A stretch of 64,000 nucleotides of DNA from Pseudoruegeria sp039972875 (GTDB taxonomy: Bacteria; Pseudomonadota; Alphaproteobacteria; Rhodobacterales; Rhodobacteraceae), in the NCBI GenBank assembly GCA_039972875.1, contig JBDWMA010000063.1, forward strand, positions 31,626 through 95,625. Direction: 5' to 3'. The position numbers were made by a program, and so were the translations under genes. Positions 1-8,796 of the stretch are shown here, piece by piece. The notes below the pieces were generated by a model that was not told the DNA's origin, did no database searches, and worked only from the letters and a program-made list of their open reading frames with translations. Numbering within the stretch: the stretch's first letter is position 1; each line of letters starts with the position of its first letter.

Positions 1-111
1 ATTGCCAGTGATGTCGGTTATCCTTCTTTGGCCAACTTCAATCGTCAATTTCGAAAGGCGCATCACCAAACCCCAAGAGAATATCGTTTAAAACATCAAA
101 ACCACCCGTAA
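1..111 (+). CDS. AraC-family transcriptional regulator, C-terminal end (partial)
   Basis: The window opens inside a gene. The first frame reads 36 residues to a TAA stop and matches the second helix-turn-helix of AraC/XylS regulators: an IASDVGY start, then NFNRQFRK and a TPREYR ending, the usual close of that DNA-binding domain. The sensor domain lies off the window, so the effector is unknown. It is followed by a 93-base gap and then the SufT-like gene on the same strand, with no sign of a shared transcript. Confidence 0.8.
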   Translation: MASDVGYPSLANFNRQFRKAHHQTPREYRLKHQNHP

Positions 112-204
112 ATTGCGCTTGCGGCAAAAGGATAGAGCACGCCCCTCTGGACCTTGGCAAAGACAAACCTTATATCTTTGCTCAACTACTTTATAGGATG
201 CTGT

Positions 205-570
205 ATGACCTCCGAATCTTCTGAACAGCTTGAAGGCACTCCGCTGATCAAACCCTCAAGCACTGATCACCCGCTCCACGAAAATGTGGTAGAGGCCTGT
301 CGGTCCGTCTATGACCCAGAAATCCCGGTCAACATCTTTGATCTTGGGCTGATCTATACCATTGAAATAAATGATGAAAGCGAAGTCGATATCATCATGA
401 CACTTACCGCACCGGGCTGTCCCGTCGCTGGTGAGATGCCTGGTTGGGTTGCCGAAGCTGTGGAGCCATTGCCCGGTATTAAACATGTAAACGTCCAACT
501 GACGTGGGAGCCACCCTGGGGCATGGAAATGATGAGCGACGAAGCACGTCTTGAACTTGGGTTCATGTAA
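205..570 (+). CDS. SUF-associated Fe-S assembly protein (DUF59/MIP18 family, SufT-like)
   Basis: A 121-residue protein of the DUF59/MIP18 family, whose bacterial members help mature iron-sulfur proteins alongside the SUF system. The family signature is clear: DPEIPVNIFDLGLIY near residue 36 and the conserved cysteine in LTAPGCPVAGEMP. The C-terminus WEPPWGMEMMSDEAR is typical of the SUF-associated subgroup. I chose the ATG at 205, preceded by TAGGATG, over an in-frame start at 154, because the extra residues are not family-like. In related genomes this gene usually sits beside sufA; here sufA is 1.5 kb downstream, separated by a SatD/DUF3307 pair. Confidence 0.85.
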   Translation: MTSESSEQLEGTPLIKPSSTDHPLHENVVEACRSVYDPEIPVNIFDLGLIYTIEINDESEVDIIMTLTAPGCPVAGEMPGWVAEAVEPLPGIKHVNVQLTWEPPWGMEMMSDEARLELGFM

Positions 571-625
571 AGCTTGCCTCTAAGCACTTGTTTTTGCAAG
601 ACTGCTGGAAACAGGAGGCACGACA

Positions 626-1261
626 GTGAGCAATAATATTGCAGTATTGACTGGCGATCTAATTGGATCGACACGAAAGCCACCGACAACTGTTGATGCT
701 GCAATGTCCGTTTTGGCCAAAGCGAGTGACACTCTGTCTGAATGGCAAGAAGCGTCCGTTCATTTTACACGTGCCCGAGGGGATGGCTGGCAGCTCGCGC
801 TCACATCCCCGGTCCTTGGCCTACGATCCTGCCTGTTTCTGCGCGCCTCATTGCGGGCGGCAAACCTTGATTTGAACACGCGTATCTCTGTCGGGGTTGG
901 TCTTGGCAGTTTGTCCACGTCGGGCGATCTAAATGGTGCCTCTGGTGATGCCTTTGTTTTATCTGGTCATGGATTGGACAGGCTGACAAAAAAACAGAGT
1001 TTTTCCTTTAATAACAGCGAGGAAAACTCCCCTCTTCAAGCTATTTTTATACTGGCGGATGCCCTATCTGATGGGTGGACCGTTGCGCAGGCCGCTTCTA
1101 TGGCGGGGGCCCTTTCACCACACGCACCAACCCAGTCAGAATTGGCAAAGACTCTGGGCCATTCCCGTCAGGCTATCCAAAAATCACTATCATCCGCTCA
1201 ATTTGAGGCCTTGCGCCAAGCGATTGACGTGTATGAGGCAGGTCTGACCACTTCCGCATGA
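626..1261 (+). CDS. SatD-family protein
   Basis: A 211-residue protein resembling the SatD family, named after a streptococcal acid-tolerance locus; its biochemical role is not established. The N-terminus VLTGDLIGST followed by RARGDGWQ near residue 50 recalls the fold and metal-binding pattern of class III nucleotidyl cyclases, but I cannot show catalysis. The C-terminus (roughly 165-200) has a helix-turn-helix look: SELAKTLGHSRQAIQKSL. The start is GTG, with AGGAGG eight bases upstream. The next gene, an integral membrane DUF3307 protein, follows on the same strand; I recall this pairing from other bacteria, which suggests a joint function. Confidence 0.7.
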   Translation: MSNNIAVLTGDLIGSTRKPPTTVDAAMSVLAKASDTLSEWQEASVHFTRARGDGWQLALTSPVLGLRSCLFLRASLRAANLDLNTRISVGVGLGSLSTSGDLNGASGDAFVLSGHGLDRLTKKQSFSFNNSEENSPLQAIFILADALSDGWTVAQAASMAGALSPHAPTQSELAKTLGHSRQAIQKSLSSAQFEALRQAIDVYEAGLTTSA

Positions 1262-1333
1262 CACCCTAAAAGGGTTGCAAATCAAAAAAGCAACCAAATA
1301 CAGTTGACAATACTACTTCCAGAAAGAAACGAC

Positions 1334-2059
1334 GTGATTGAAACATTCATCGCCCTACTGTTGGCTCATCTCGTCGCTGATTTTTTATTACAACCCGACA
1401 GCATGGCCCAGAACAAGGACAAATGGCCGGTTCTTTTACAACACACAGGGATCGTTTTGGTTAGTACCCTGCTGATCACAGGGACATTTTTACAACCCAT
1501 CGTATACGCGGTCGCATTCGCACATTTGATCATCGACGCCCTTAAATCCCGTTTAGAAAAACCGGGGCTTGCCAGTTTTTCCGTCGATCAAGCGGCGCAT
1601 GTTCTGACACTGCTAATCGCTACGATCTGCGCGCCGACGTTATGGGATCAAGGGATTTGGTCCACTCTGGCACCGCCAGCGCTAATAACGGGCTTTGCCT
1701 TGCTCTGTGGATTTATTTTGACCGTGATCGTTGGAGGGTTTGTCGTTGGCCTGTTATGTGCACCCTACACCGCGCATGTTCCAAAAGACGGTCTCCCCGG
1801 CGCGGGCCGGATTATCGGAACGCTGGAACGCAGCCTGATATTTGTAATGATCTTTGCAGGACAAATCGGCTCCATCGCGCTTTTAATCGGGGCGAAATCG
1901 ATATTGCGCTTTTCAACCGTGAATGAAGGGCGTGAGGCCAGCGAATACGTTATCATCGGCACCTTGGCGAGTTTCGGTTGGGCCATCCTAATGACATTGG
2001 CGTCACATTGGGTCATTACTCTGCTCCCCCCGCTTGAGATTGGCCCCAACCTACCCTAA
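1334..2059 (+). CDS. DUF3307 integral membrane protein
   Basis: A DUF3307-type protein of about 241 residues. The N-terminus IETFIALLLAHLVADFLLQPD is the family hallmark: a helix with a conserved His and Asp. Further hydrophobic segments near residues 45-65, 95-115, 120-145, 170-190 and 205-225 predict five to six membrane helices. The GTG at 1334 is preferred because it places IETF at the start; an in-frame TTG at 1304 would add ten unlikely residues. Function unknown. It probably acts with the SatD-like protein upstream. It separates that gene from sufA. Confidence 0.75.
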   Translation: MIETFIALLLAHLVADFLLQPDSMAQNKDKWPVLLQHTGIVLVSTLLITGTFLQPIVYAVAFAHLIIDALKSRLEKPGLASFSVDQAAHVLTLLIATICAPTLWDQGIWSTLAPPALITGFALLCGFILTVIVGGFVVGLLCAPYTAHVPKDGLPGAGRIIGTLERSLIFVMIFAGQIGSIALLIGAKSILRFSTVNEGREASEYVIIGTLASFGWAILMTLASHWVITLLPPLEIGPNLP

Positions 2060-2080
2060 ATACATAATAGACAGAAACAG

Positions 2081-2461
2081 ATGGGTATCTCCATGTTCGG
2101 CATTCCCGGCAAACAAGCCGTCACTATGACCCCCGCAGCGATCAAACAAATCGCAAAACTGATGACCAAAGACGGCTCTCAAGGGCTTCGTATTGGCGTC
2201 AAGAAAGGCGGTTGTGCGGGAATGGAATACACGATGGACTATGTGTCTGAAATCGACCCTTTGGATGAAGTGGTCGAACAAGACGGCGCACGTGTCATGA
2301 TTGCGCCAATGGCACAGATGTTTCTATTTGGCACCCAAATTGACTATGAGGTCTCATTGCTTGAGGCGGGATTCAAATTCAGCAACCCCAATGTTGCGGA
2401 TGCCTGTGGATGCGGTGAATCGATCAAATTCAAAGACGTGAGCGAATTAACCACTGAGTAA
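2081..2461 (+). CDS. sufA: Iron-sulfur cluster assembly accessory protein (HesB/IscA/SufA family)
   Basis: An A-type Fe-S carrier of about 126 residues that accepts clusters from the SUF scaffold and passes them to apoproteins. The three conserved cysteines are present: one in KKGGCAGMEY and two in ACGCGESI near the C-terminus. An alternative ATG four codons in (2093, MFGIPGK) matches the start seen in related proteins equally well. It lies 21 bases after DUF3307, so it may be cotranscribed. It is functionally linked to the SufT-like gene at 205; no sufBCDS genes are in the window. Confidence 0.85.
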   Translation: MGISMFGIPGKQAVTMTPAAIKQIAKLMTKDGSQGLRIGVKKGGCAGMEYTMDYVSEIDPLDEVVEQDGARVMIAPMAQMFLFGTQIDYEVSLLEAGFKFSNPNVADACGCGESIKFKDVSELTTE

Positions 2462-2539
2462 CGCCCAAACGTAGCTTGACCTCACCTCATAGCATGGCAT
2501 TGTCCCCAACAAATTTATTTGGACAGGACGGAGATACCC

Positions 2540-3289
2540 ATGCGGCGCAAATTGGCAGCAGGCAATTGGAAAATGAACGGCACATCGGCACAATTGGCCG
2601 AAGTAGAGGCCCTGCACGCATCCTATTCTGACAGTACCGTGGACATCTTATTGTGCCCACCAGCGACATTGTTGGACCGAATGAGCCGCATCACTGCAGA
2701 GGGTGCAATCGCGACGGGTGGTCAAGATTGCCACGCCAACGAAAAAGGCGCGCATACCGGTGATATTTCCTGTGAAATGCTGGCGGACGCCGGGGCAACA
2801 TCTGTCATCCTTGGACATTCAGAGCGGCGGACAGACCACGGCGAAACCAACGCCGAGGTCGCTGCAAAAACACAAGCGGTCTGGGTACAAGGCCTAACCG
2901 CCGTTGTCTGCATCGGTGAAACCGAAGCCGAGCGCGACGATGGAACGACTTTGGATGTCATTCGCGAACAGCTATCCGGTTCAGTTCCCAACGGGGCCAC
3001 GGGCTCGCGCCTTGTCATCGCATATGAACCCGTATGGGCCATTGGTACGGGCAAGGTCCCAACACTTGAACAAATCGCCGAAGTGCATGACTTCATCCGC
3101 GCCGAGCTGGTAAGCCGGTTCGGTGAAACTGCGGGCAACGCAGTGCGGGTGCTCTATGGTGGCTCAGTAAAACCATCAAATGCGACAGAAATCTTTGCAG
3201 TCTCAAACGTGGATGGCGCATTGGTTGGCGGCGCTTCGCTGAAGGCCAGCGATTTTGGTGGTATCATCACAGCCCTACAGCAAGCCTAA
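2540..3289 (+). CDS. tpiA: Triosephosphate isomerase
   Basis: Interconverts dihydroxyacetone phosphate and glyceraldehyde 3-phosphate in glycolysis and gluconeogenesis; cytoplasmic. The 249-residue length is standard. Catalytic signatures are intact: the Lys in GNWKMNG, the His in GHSERR, the Glu in YEPVWAIGTGK, and the phosphate-binding YGGSVKPSN. The ATG at 2540 follows GACGGAGAT, a good ribosome site; a longer in-frame start at 2519 is unlikely. It stands alone and converges on the SLC13 gene. Confidence 0.97.
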   Translation: MRRKLAAGNWKMNGTSAQLAEVEALHASYSDSTVDILLCPPATLLDRMSRITAEGAIATGGQDCHANEKGAHTGDISCEMLADAGATSVILGHSERRTDHGETNAEVAAKTQAVWVQGLTAVVCIGETEAERDDGTTLDVIREQLSGSVPNGATGSRLVIAYEPVWAIGTGKVPTLEQIAEVHDFIRAELVSRFGETAGNAVRVLYGGSVKPSNATEIFAVSNVDGALVGGASLKASDFGGIITALQQA

Positions 3290-3296
3290 ACGCAGG

Positions 3297-3318
3297 AGCG
3301 CCGGTTTAAACCGGCGCT
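3297..3318. terminator. Hairpin between convergent tpiA and SLC13 genes
   Basis: A perfect 8-bp stem (AGCGCCGG / CCGGCGCT) with a TTTAAA loop sits eight bases after the tpiA stop. No U-tract follows on either strand, so intrinsic termination is likely weak. Its position between two convergent genes suggests a transcript-end or RNA-stabilising role. Confidence 0.5.
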
Positions 3319-3359
3319 GCCATTGTCAGATAAGGGGGCGACATCCAAATCGCCCTACA

Positions 3360-5246
3360 TTATCCAAACACCACATTCATCATAAAGAGCGAAACGATCA
3401 AAAACAGGATCGTCATAGCGCCCCCACTTTTCACAAAATCGACGACTTTATATCCAGCAGGGCCCATGATCAGGGCGTTGACCTGATGAGTTGGGATCAA
3501 AAACGAATTCGACGTCGAGATGGCCACAGTCAGGGCAAAGATTGCCGGGTCTGCACCAATAGAGACCGCAATCGACACCGCCAACGGTACCAACAAAACC
3601 GTGGCACCGACGTTGGACATTACCAAGGTAAATCCTGTCGCCAAAACGGCGATCCCCGCCTGAAGCGCCCAAACCGGCCAACCGTTTAACAAGGTCAATA
3701 TTTGTTGGGCAATCCACTGAGCGGTGCCTGTGTTTTGAACCGCAAGCCCCAAAGGAATAAGGCTGGCCAACAAGAATACAGTGCTCCAGCTGACGGACTC
3801 ATAAGCTTCATCAATGCGCACAACTTGGGTTAGGATCATTCCAGCGGCGCCTGTGAACAGACACAACGACAGAGAGACGTCAGTGAACAAGATCATACCA
3901 ATCGAGATCATGAAAAACAGCAATGCCCAAAGCAGTTTTTGCGGGCGTAATTCCTCCATAGGAAAATTTGACGTCACCACCACGAAATTACGATCCTTGG
4001 TGATCCGGGCCAAAGATTCCCAACGTGAGAATACCACTAATGTATCCCCAGCTCGAAATGGCTCTGCGCCAATTGCCGTGGCGGCGTGGTCCTCTGTCTC
4101 AACAAGGCTAAGTGTATGATCGCCGCGATGAATCGCCAGCAAATTCAACCCATGTGTTCCACGCAAGCGGACCTCTCGGGCACAACGCCCGATCAGCTCA
4201 CTATCTGGAGGGACAACAATTTCGCCCACACCGGCATTTGTTGGGGCATAGTCTTCGGCAAAAATCTCTAACCGCGGCAAAACAGTTACCCCATAAGTTT
4301 TGGCCCATTTCACAATCACTTTGCGCCGCCCCAATAGGGCAAGCCGACAAGGTGTTTCTACCTCTGTGGTGACCAAAGGCGAAAACCATTTCCGACCTTT
4401 ATGAAAAGAGCCGATCACATAGATATGCTCCCCCTCCATAAGATCCTGAAACATGCGCCCCTCAAGCGCGCTGCCATTGGGCACTATGACCTCAACGACA
4501 TCCGTTTTCAGACCATAAATTCGTTTCATATATTCACCGACAGACTGACCGGCTGCGGCTTTTTTCTCATCTTTTGTATGGGGCAAAACCCATCGGCCAA
4601 ACAAAACGAAATATAAGATCCCTGTCACAACTAAACTTGCACCAACTGGGGTGACCGAAAACAAACCAAACGTCTGCATCTGCTGATCAGCAGGAAGTTG
4701 TGAATTTGCGGTTAGGATTAAATCGTTCAGCAAAATCAATGGAGAGGACCCCACCATCGTCAAGGTTCCCCCAAGGATGGCACAAAACCCCATCGGCATC
4801 AAAAGGCGCGACAACGGGATCTCTGTCCGCACGGAAATCCGACTGACAACGGGCAAAAACAACGCCGCGGCCCCCACGTTTTGCATAAAGCTGGAAATGA
4901 CCCCCACGGTACCCGAAATAATCGGAATGATCCGCTTTTCCGTCGCACCACCATATTTCAGGATCACAGCTGCAACTTTGCTCATCAGTCCGGTTTTATC
5001 TAACCCGGCCCCAATGATCATAACGGCAATAATGGATATCACCGCATTGGATGCAAAACCATCAAACAAATGGCGCGTATCTGCGAGGTTCTCAAGACCG
5101 GGTAATTGAGACAAAAGCCCCAAAACCACCATAATAAAGACAGCCGAAAAATCTATTCGGAACAGCTCAGTGACAAACAGAAATACAGTTAATGCTAAAA
5201 TACTCAAAACCACTGCCATTTCGACAGTAAGCGTCACATGCTCCAC
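3360..5246 (-). CDS. SLC13-family anion permease with two TrkA-C domains
   Basis: A 628-residue inner-membrane transporter of the SLC13 (DASS) type. N-terminal and C-terminal blocks of membrane helices flank two cytosolic RCK_C (TrkA-C) domains at roughly residues 215-285 and 305-385, the second beginning GEIVVPPDSELIGR. The family moves sulfate, dicarboxylates or other anions; the substrate here cannot be read from sequence. QNVGAAALFLP and MSNVGATVLLVP match the paired family signatures. The GTG at 5246 has a strong AGGAGGG four bases upstream and is preferred over a start at 5303. It is separated from the TRAP operon upstream by a terminator. Confidence 0.85.
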   Translation of the reverse strand: MEHVTLTVEMAVVLSILALTVFLFVTELFRIDFSAVFIMVVLGLLSQLPGLENLADTRHLFDGFASNAVISIIAVMIIGAGLDKTGLMSKVAAVILKYGGATEKRIIPIISGTVGVISSFMQNVGAAALFLPVVSRISVRTEIPLSRLLMPMGFCAILGGTLTMVGSSPLILLNDLILTANSQLPADQQMQTFGLFSVTPVGASLVVTGILYFVLFGRWVLPHTKDEKKAAAGQSVGEYMKRIYGLKTDVVEVIVPNGSALEGRMFQDLMEGEHIYVIGSFHKGRKWFSPLVTTEVETPCRLALLGRRKVIVKWAKTYGVTVLPRLEIFAEDYAPTNAGVGEIVVPPDSELIGRCAREVRLRGTHGLNLLAIHRGDHTLSLVETEDHAATAIGAEPFRAGDTLVVFSRWESLARITKDRNFVVVTSNFPMEELRPQKLLWALLFFMISIGMILFTDVSLSLCLFTGAAGMILTQVVRIDEAYESVSWSTVFLLASLIPLGLAVQNTGTAQWIAQQILTLLNGWPVWALQAGIAVLATGFTLVMSNVGATVLLVPLAVSIAVSIGADPAIFALTVAISTSNSFLIPTHQVNALIMGPAGYKVVDFVKSGGAMTILFLIVSLFMMNVVFG

Positions 5247-5340
5247 GCGAGCCCTCCTAATTTCCTTATACGAAAGTACATCGGATTGCGTGAAATGACG
5301 CAAGTATTATTACAAAAAATGTACGAATCGCGCAATTTTC

Positions 5341-5373
5341 AAACAAAAAGGGGCGCTTCATATGAAACGCCCC
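5341..5373 (-). terminator. Rho-independent terminator of the dctPQM operon
   Basis: Read on the minus strand, a GGGGCG / CGCCCC stem extended through an AT-rich palindrome (TTCATATGAA) is followed by TTTTTGTTT. It lies 22 bases past the dctM stop. Confidence 0.85.
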
Positions 5374-5394
5374 AAACATTGATATTTTAAGGAT

Positions 5395-6786
5395 CTAATT
5401 GGTGATTATCTCGGGACCCATGATGGAATTTGGCAAATAGGTAGAGATCCAAGGCACATAGGTCACCAAAATCAGGAACACAAAGAGCACTGCAAGGAAG
5501 GGCAAAGCCGCCCGGACAACGCTCATCATGGGCATTCCTGCGACGCCTGATGTCACGAATAGATTGAGCCCCACCGGTGGTGTAATCATCCCGATCTCCA
5601 TGTTGACCACCATGATGATTCCCAGATGGATCGGATCGATCCCTAGCTCTATGGCAATCGGAAAGACCAAAGGCGCAACAATCACCAGCAGACCCGATGG
5701 TTCCATGAACTGCCCACCAATCAGCAGGATCACGTTGACCACGACCAAGAACATCACGGGGCCAAAGCCAGCCGACAGCATCGCGTTTGCTACTTGTTGT
5801 GGAACTTGTTCCTCGGTGAGCACGTGCTTTAGGATCAACGCGTTGGCGATAACGAACATCAGCGTGACGGTCAGCTTACCTGCTTCAAACAATGTATGAC
5901 GCGTGTCCTTGTGAAAGAACGCAGTCACAAGCGCCTGAGGCTTCTGTAGTAGACTAATCCGATGGTCACCCTCCCCTTTTAAGGGGCCCATATCGCGGTA
6001 GATAAAGCTCGCGACAAAGAACGCATAGACCGAGGCCACAGCGGCCGCTTCAGTCGGAGTAAAGAAGGCGCCAGTTACGCCAGGGATACCGTAAATCCCG
6101 ACCATGATAATCACGATCAACATCAATCCCCACGCCGCAGACCGTAACGAAGCACCAACCTCGCCCCAACCCTGCCATGTTCCTTTGGGCATGCCCTTGA
6201 TTGTTGCCATCACATAAATCGCAACCATCAACATAACACCGGCCAAAATACCCGGAATGACACCCGCTAGGAACATGCGTCCAACGGACACTTCGACTGC
6301 CGCAGCATAGACCACCATCACGATCGATGGCGGGATCAAAATACCCAATGTTCCGGCGTTACAGATCACACCCGCCGCGAACTCTTTGGAGTACCCAGCC
6401 TGACGCATCGCAGCGATTACGATTGAACCAATGGCCACAACAGTTGCCGGAGACGACCCCGATAAAGCTGCAAACATCATGCAGGCAAACACACCTGAAA
6501 TAGCAAGCCCACCCCGGAAATGACCGACGCATGCAATCGAGAACCGGATGATCCGTTGCGCCACCCCGCCCGTCGACATGAACGACGAGGCAAGAATAAA
6601 GAACGGAATCGCTAGAAGCGTGAAGTGGCCTTCAAAAGCGCTGAACAATGTCTGCGCGACAGATGCCATGGAACTATCTGAAAACCACAGTAAAAACAGG
6701 ACCGATGACATGCCAAGTGACACCGCAATTGGTACGCCAATTAACATCAAGCCAACGACCATAATAAAAAGCAGAGCGACTTCCAT
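5395..6786 (-). CDS. dctM: TRAP transporter large permease (DctM)
   Basis: The large membrane subunit of a tripartite ATP-independent periplasmic transporter; it carries the ion-coupled translocation pathway. At 463 residues it has about twelve hydrophobic segments, and motifs typical of the family: SGSSPATVVAIGSI, LGILIPPSI, and near the C-terminus EIGMITPPVGLNLF. It overlaps dctQ by one base (TAATG), so translation is coupled. A region around residues 255-315 is longer and more polar than usual (GPLKGEGDHRIS...) but stays in frame. Confidence 0.93.
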   Translation of the reverse strand: MEVALLFIMVVGLMLIGVPIAVSLGMSSVLFLLWFSDSSMASVAQTLFSAFEGHFTLLAIPFFILASSFMSTGGVAQRIIRFSIACVGHFRGGLAISGVFACMMFAALSGSSPATVVAIGSIVIAAMRQAGYSKEFAAGVICNAGTLGILIPPSIVMVVYAAAVEVSVGRMFLAGVIPGILAGVMLMVAIYVMATIKGMPKGTWQGWGEVGASLRSAAWGLMLIVIIMVGIYGIPGVTGAFFTPTEAAAVASVYAFFVASFIYRDMGPLKGEGDHRISLLQKPQALVTAFFHKDTRHTLFEAGKLTVTLMFVIANALILKHVLTEEQVPQQVANAMLSAGFGPVMFLVVVNVILLIGGQFMEPSGLLVIVAPLVFPIAIELGIDPIHLGIIMVVNMEIGMITPPVGLNLFVTSGVAGMPMMSVVRAALPFLAVLFVFLILVTYVPWISTYLPNSIMGPEIITN

Positions 6787-7457
6787 TATTTTGTCTCCCC
6801 TGTTTGCTCATGGAGCGCTTCGATCTCGTCCTCAACTTCGTGGCTGGCGACAATGCGGTCGGTTTTACCAAGCCATAGATCCCATGCCGCCTGACAAAAG
6901 CGAAACAACAACAAAGCCATAGATAACGGAAGGACCGCATACGGAATGAGACGCGGGATCTTTTCGTATTCCTCCCCATCATTGAATACATCTTCGAGCC
7001 AACGGAACATTTCAGGCATCGGGATATCATTCACCTCATACCATCCTTTGCCGCGAAACTTGTCCTCAAACCCAAGGGGGAACCAGCGCCCATCTGTACC
7101 CGGAAGATTGGCGAAATTGGCCCAATAATCCCAAGCGCCTTTTAATAACAGAAAGGAAAAGATAATACAGACGGCCACAGAAATGAGTCCAAGAACGCGC
7201 CGGGTCTTTTCAGAAACCATATTAATAATTGCGTCAACGCCCAGATGGCTGCCCTTTTTCACGGCATAGGACGCCCCTAGCAAAACCAACCAGCCAAAGA
7301 GGAACACAGTAAGTTCCAACGCCCAAAGAATGTTTGAATTAAATGCCTTGCGGGCAATCACATTGGCAAATGTCACCAATGTCATCGCGCCCAGCAGGAC
7401 CGCAATCAGAGTCTCCTCGATCCGATCCACGATGCTTTCGCCTTCGTGTCGGTACAT
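6786..7457 (-). CDS. dctQ: TRAP transporter small permease (DctQ)
   Basis: The small membrane subunit that bridges the binding protein and DctM. About 223 residues with four predicted membrane helices; the first begins LIAVLLGAMTLVTFANVIAR, the family signature. A hydrophilic insert (about residues 120-160) makes it longer than the usual 160-190 residues. The ATG at 7457 follows GACGAGGGAC; an upstream in-frame start at 7544 would add a basic leader without support. The order dctP-dctQ-dctM indicates one operon. Confidence 0.9.
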   Translation of the reverse strand: MYRHEGESIVDRIEETLIAVLLGAMTLVTFANVIARKAFNSNILWALELTVFLFGWLVLLGASYAVKKGSHLGVDAIINMVSEKTRRVLGLISVAVCIIFSFLLLKGAWDYWANFANLPGTDGRWFPLGFEDKFRGKGWYEVNDIPMPEMFRWLEDVFNDGEEYEKIPRLIPYAVLPLSMALLLFRFCQAAWDLWLGKTDRIVASHEVEDEIEALHEQTGETK

Positions 7458-7550
7458 GTCCCTCGTCCCCGAATATATGAAATGGTTGGGCAGGCGTAAT
7501 CGCCTTGCCCGATCGCGGATGCGCGGCAGCGTGCTGCCGCGCAAACCAAA

Positions 7551-8552
7551 TTACATGCCGGCGTTGATCGCCTGCGCAGCATCGATGTTTTCTTGACCAA
7601 CATCGTCAGAGAACTGAGCCCAAACCGGATTCATCGCATCAACCCAAGCCTGACGTTGATCAGCGTCCAGCGTCCGGATCGTACCGCCTGCACCCAGAAT
7701 ATCCTGTTTCGCAGCTTCGTTTACAGCAGTGGCCTCAGCGTTGCGTGTCTCGGTCACTTCGGCCAGAATTGTCAGGAATTGATCACGTGTGTCCGCATCA
7801 AGGCTGTCCAGCCAATCCACAGAAGTCACAACCAAATAGTCGATGATACCGTGATTGGTTTCTGTAATGCCGTCCTGGACTTCAAAGAACTTTTTGCCAA
7901 AGATATTGGACCAAGTGTTCTCTTGGCCGTCAACAACACCCTGCTGCAATGCACCATATACTTCAGAGAAAGCCATTTTCTGCGGAGAGCCACCAATGGC
8001 CTCCATTTGTGCGACCAACACATCCGACGATTGCACCCGGAATTTCAATCCATCGGCATCTGTTGGCAAAACCAGTGGTTTGTTAGCAGACATTTGCTTC
8101 ATGCCATTGTGCCAAAATTCCAGTCCTTGAAGACCACGCTTTTGCATGGAATCCTTCATAGATTGACCAGCGTCAGAGGCTTGGAACGCGTCTACTGCGT
8201 TAACGTCTTTGAACATGAATGGCAGGTCAAAGATGCGGTATTGCTTAGTGAATTTTTCAAACTTTGACAAAGACGGAGCAGCAAGTTGAACATCACCTTG
8301 CAGCATGGCCTCTAGAACTTTGTTATCATCATACAATGTGGAATTCGGGAAAACCTCGATACACATCTTGCCGTTCATCTCATCGTTTACGCGCTGCTCC
8401 AGCAACGATGCCGCGATCCCCTTAGGGTGCTTATCAGTATTGGTCACATGTGCAAATTTAACGGTGATTTCGCCTTCGTCGCAGGCGGCTACGGCTGCAC
8501 CAGCGCTCAGTGCTACGGCAAGAGCTGCTCCGGCTGTTGTTACATATTTCAT
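7551..8552 (-). CDS. dctP: TRAP transporter periplasmic solute-binding protein (DctP)
   Basis: A 333-residue periplasmic binding protein that captures the substrate for the DctQM permease. It has a signal peptide (MKYVTTAGAALAVALSAGAAVA, cleavage probably before ACDEG). Family features include FAHVTNTDKHPKG and, near residue 150, the Arg-containing KFRVQSSDV, whose arginine usually pairs with a substrate carboxylate. That and the adjacent dctBD genes favour a C4-dicarboxylate or similar organic acid. The ATG follows GGGAGGATAACAG. Regulation is discussed under the upstream palindrome. Confidence 0.93.
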   Translation of the reverse strand: MKYVTTAGAALAVALSAGAAVAACDEGEITVKFAHVTNTDKHPKGIAASLLEQRVNDEMNGKMCIEVFPNSTLYDDNKVLEAMLQGDVQLAAPSLSKFEKFTKQYRIFDLPFMFKDVNAVDAFQASDAGQSMKDSMQKRGLQGLEFWHNGMKQMSANKPLVLPTDADGLKFRVQSSDVLVAQMEAIGGSPQKMAFSEVYGALQQGVVDGQENTWSNIFGKKFFEVQDGITETNHGIIDYLVVTSVDWLDSLDADTRDQFLTILAEVTETRNAEATAVNEAAKQDILGAGGTIRTLDADQRQAWVDAMNPVWAQFSDDVGQENIDAAQAINAGM

Positions 8553-8616
8553 CTGTTATCCTCCCAGATAGTATTGTCCCAGAGTTCGAATTTGGAACCC
8601 TCGCAGACACAATGAG

Positions 8617-8631
8617 GCACAATTCCGCCCA
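8617..8631 (-). promoter_or_regulatory. Sigma-54-like promoter motif upstream of dctP
   Basis: On the minus strand TGGGCGGAATTGTGC keeps the GG-N10-GC spacing of -24/-12 promoters, about 65 bases upstream of the dctP start. The match outside the invariant bases is partial. The neighbouring DctD lacks the sigma-54 contact loop, which argues against this reading, so confidence is low. Confidence 0.3.
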
Positions 8632-8767
8632 TTCAAGAGAAAGTTACCGAATGCGGGAATAAATGTAATTATCCATATATTTCATTGAATTACACTAGGT
8701 TTAAAACAAGGATCCCACGATACACATTGTTAAAGTGGCGGATTTTCACACAACCGATTTTCCGGAC

Positions 8768-8787
8768 CTGTGCGATAATCCGCACAG
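8768..8787. promoter_or_regulatory. Palindromic DctD-like binding site
   Basis: CTGTGCG and CGCACAG form a perfect 7-bp inverted repeat around ATAATC, located between the dctD stop and the dctP start, about 215 bases upstream of dctP. It resembles the TGTGCGG/CCGCACA dyads I recall for rhizobial DctD. A second, weaker half-site pair (GTGGCGG...TCACAC) lies at 8735-8751. Confidence 0.55.
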
Positions 8788-8796
8788 ATCGACTCC

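Noticed and set aside
7593..8267. A 224-codon plus-strand frame opposite dctP
   Set aside because: Antisense shadow of a clear binding-protein gene with a signal peptide; no ribosome site.
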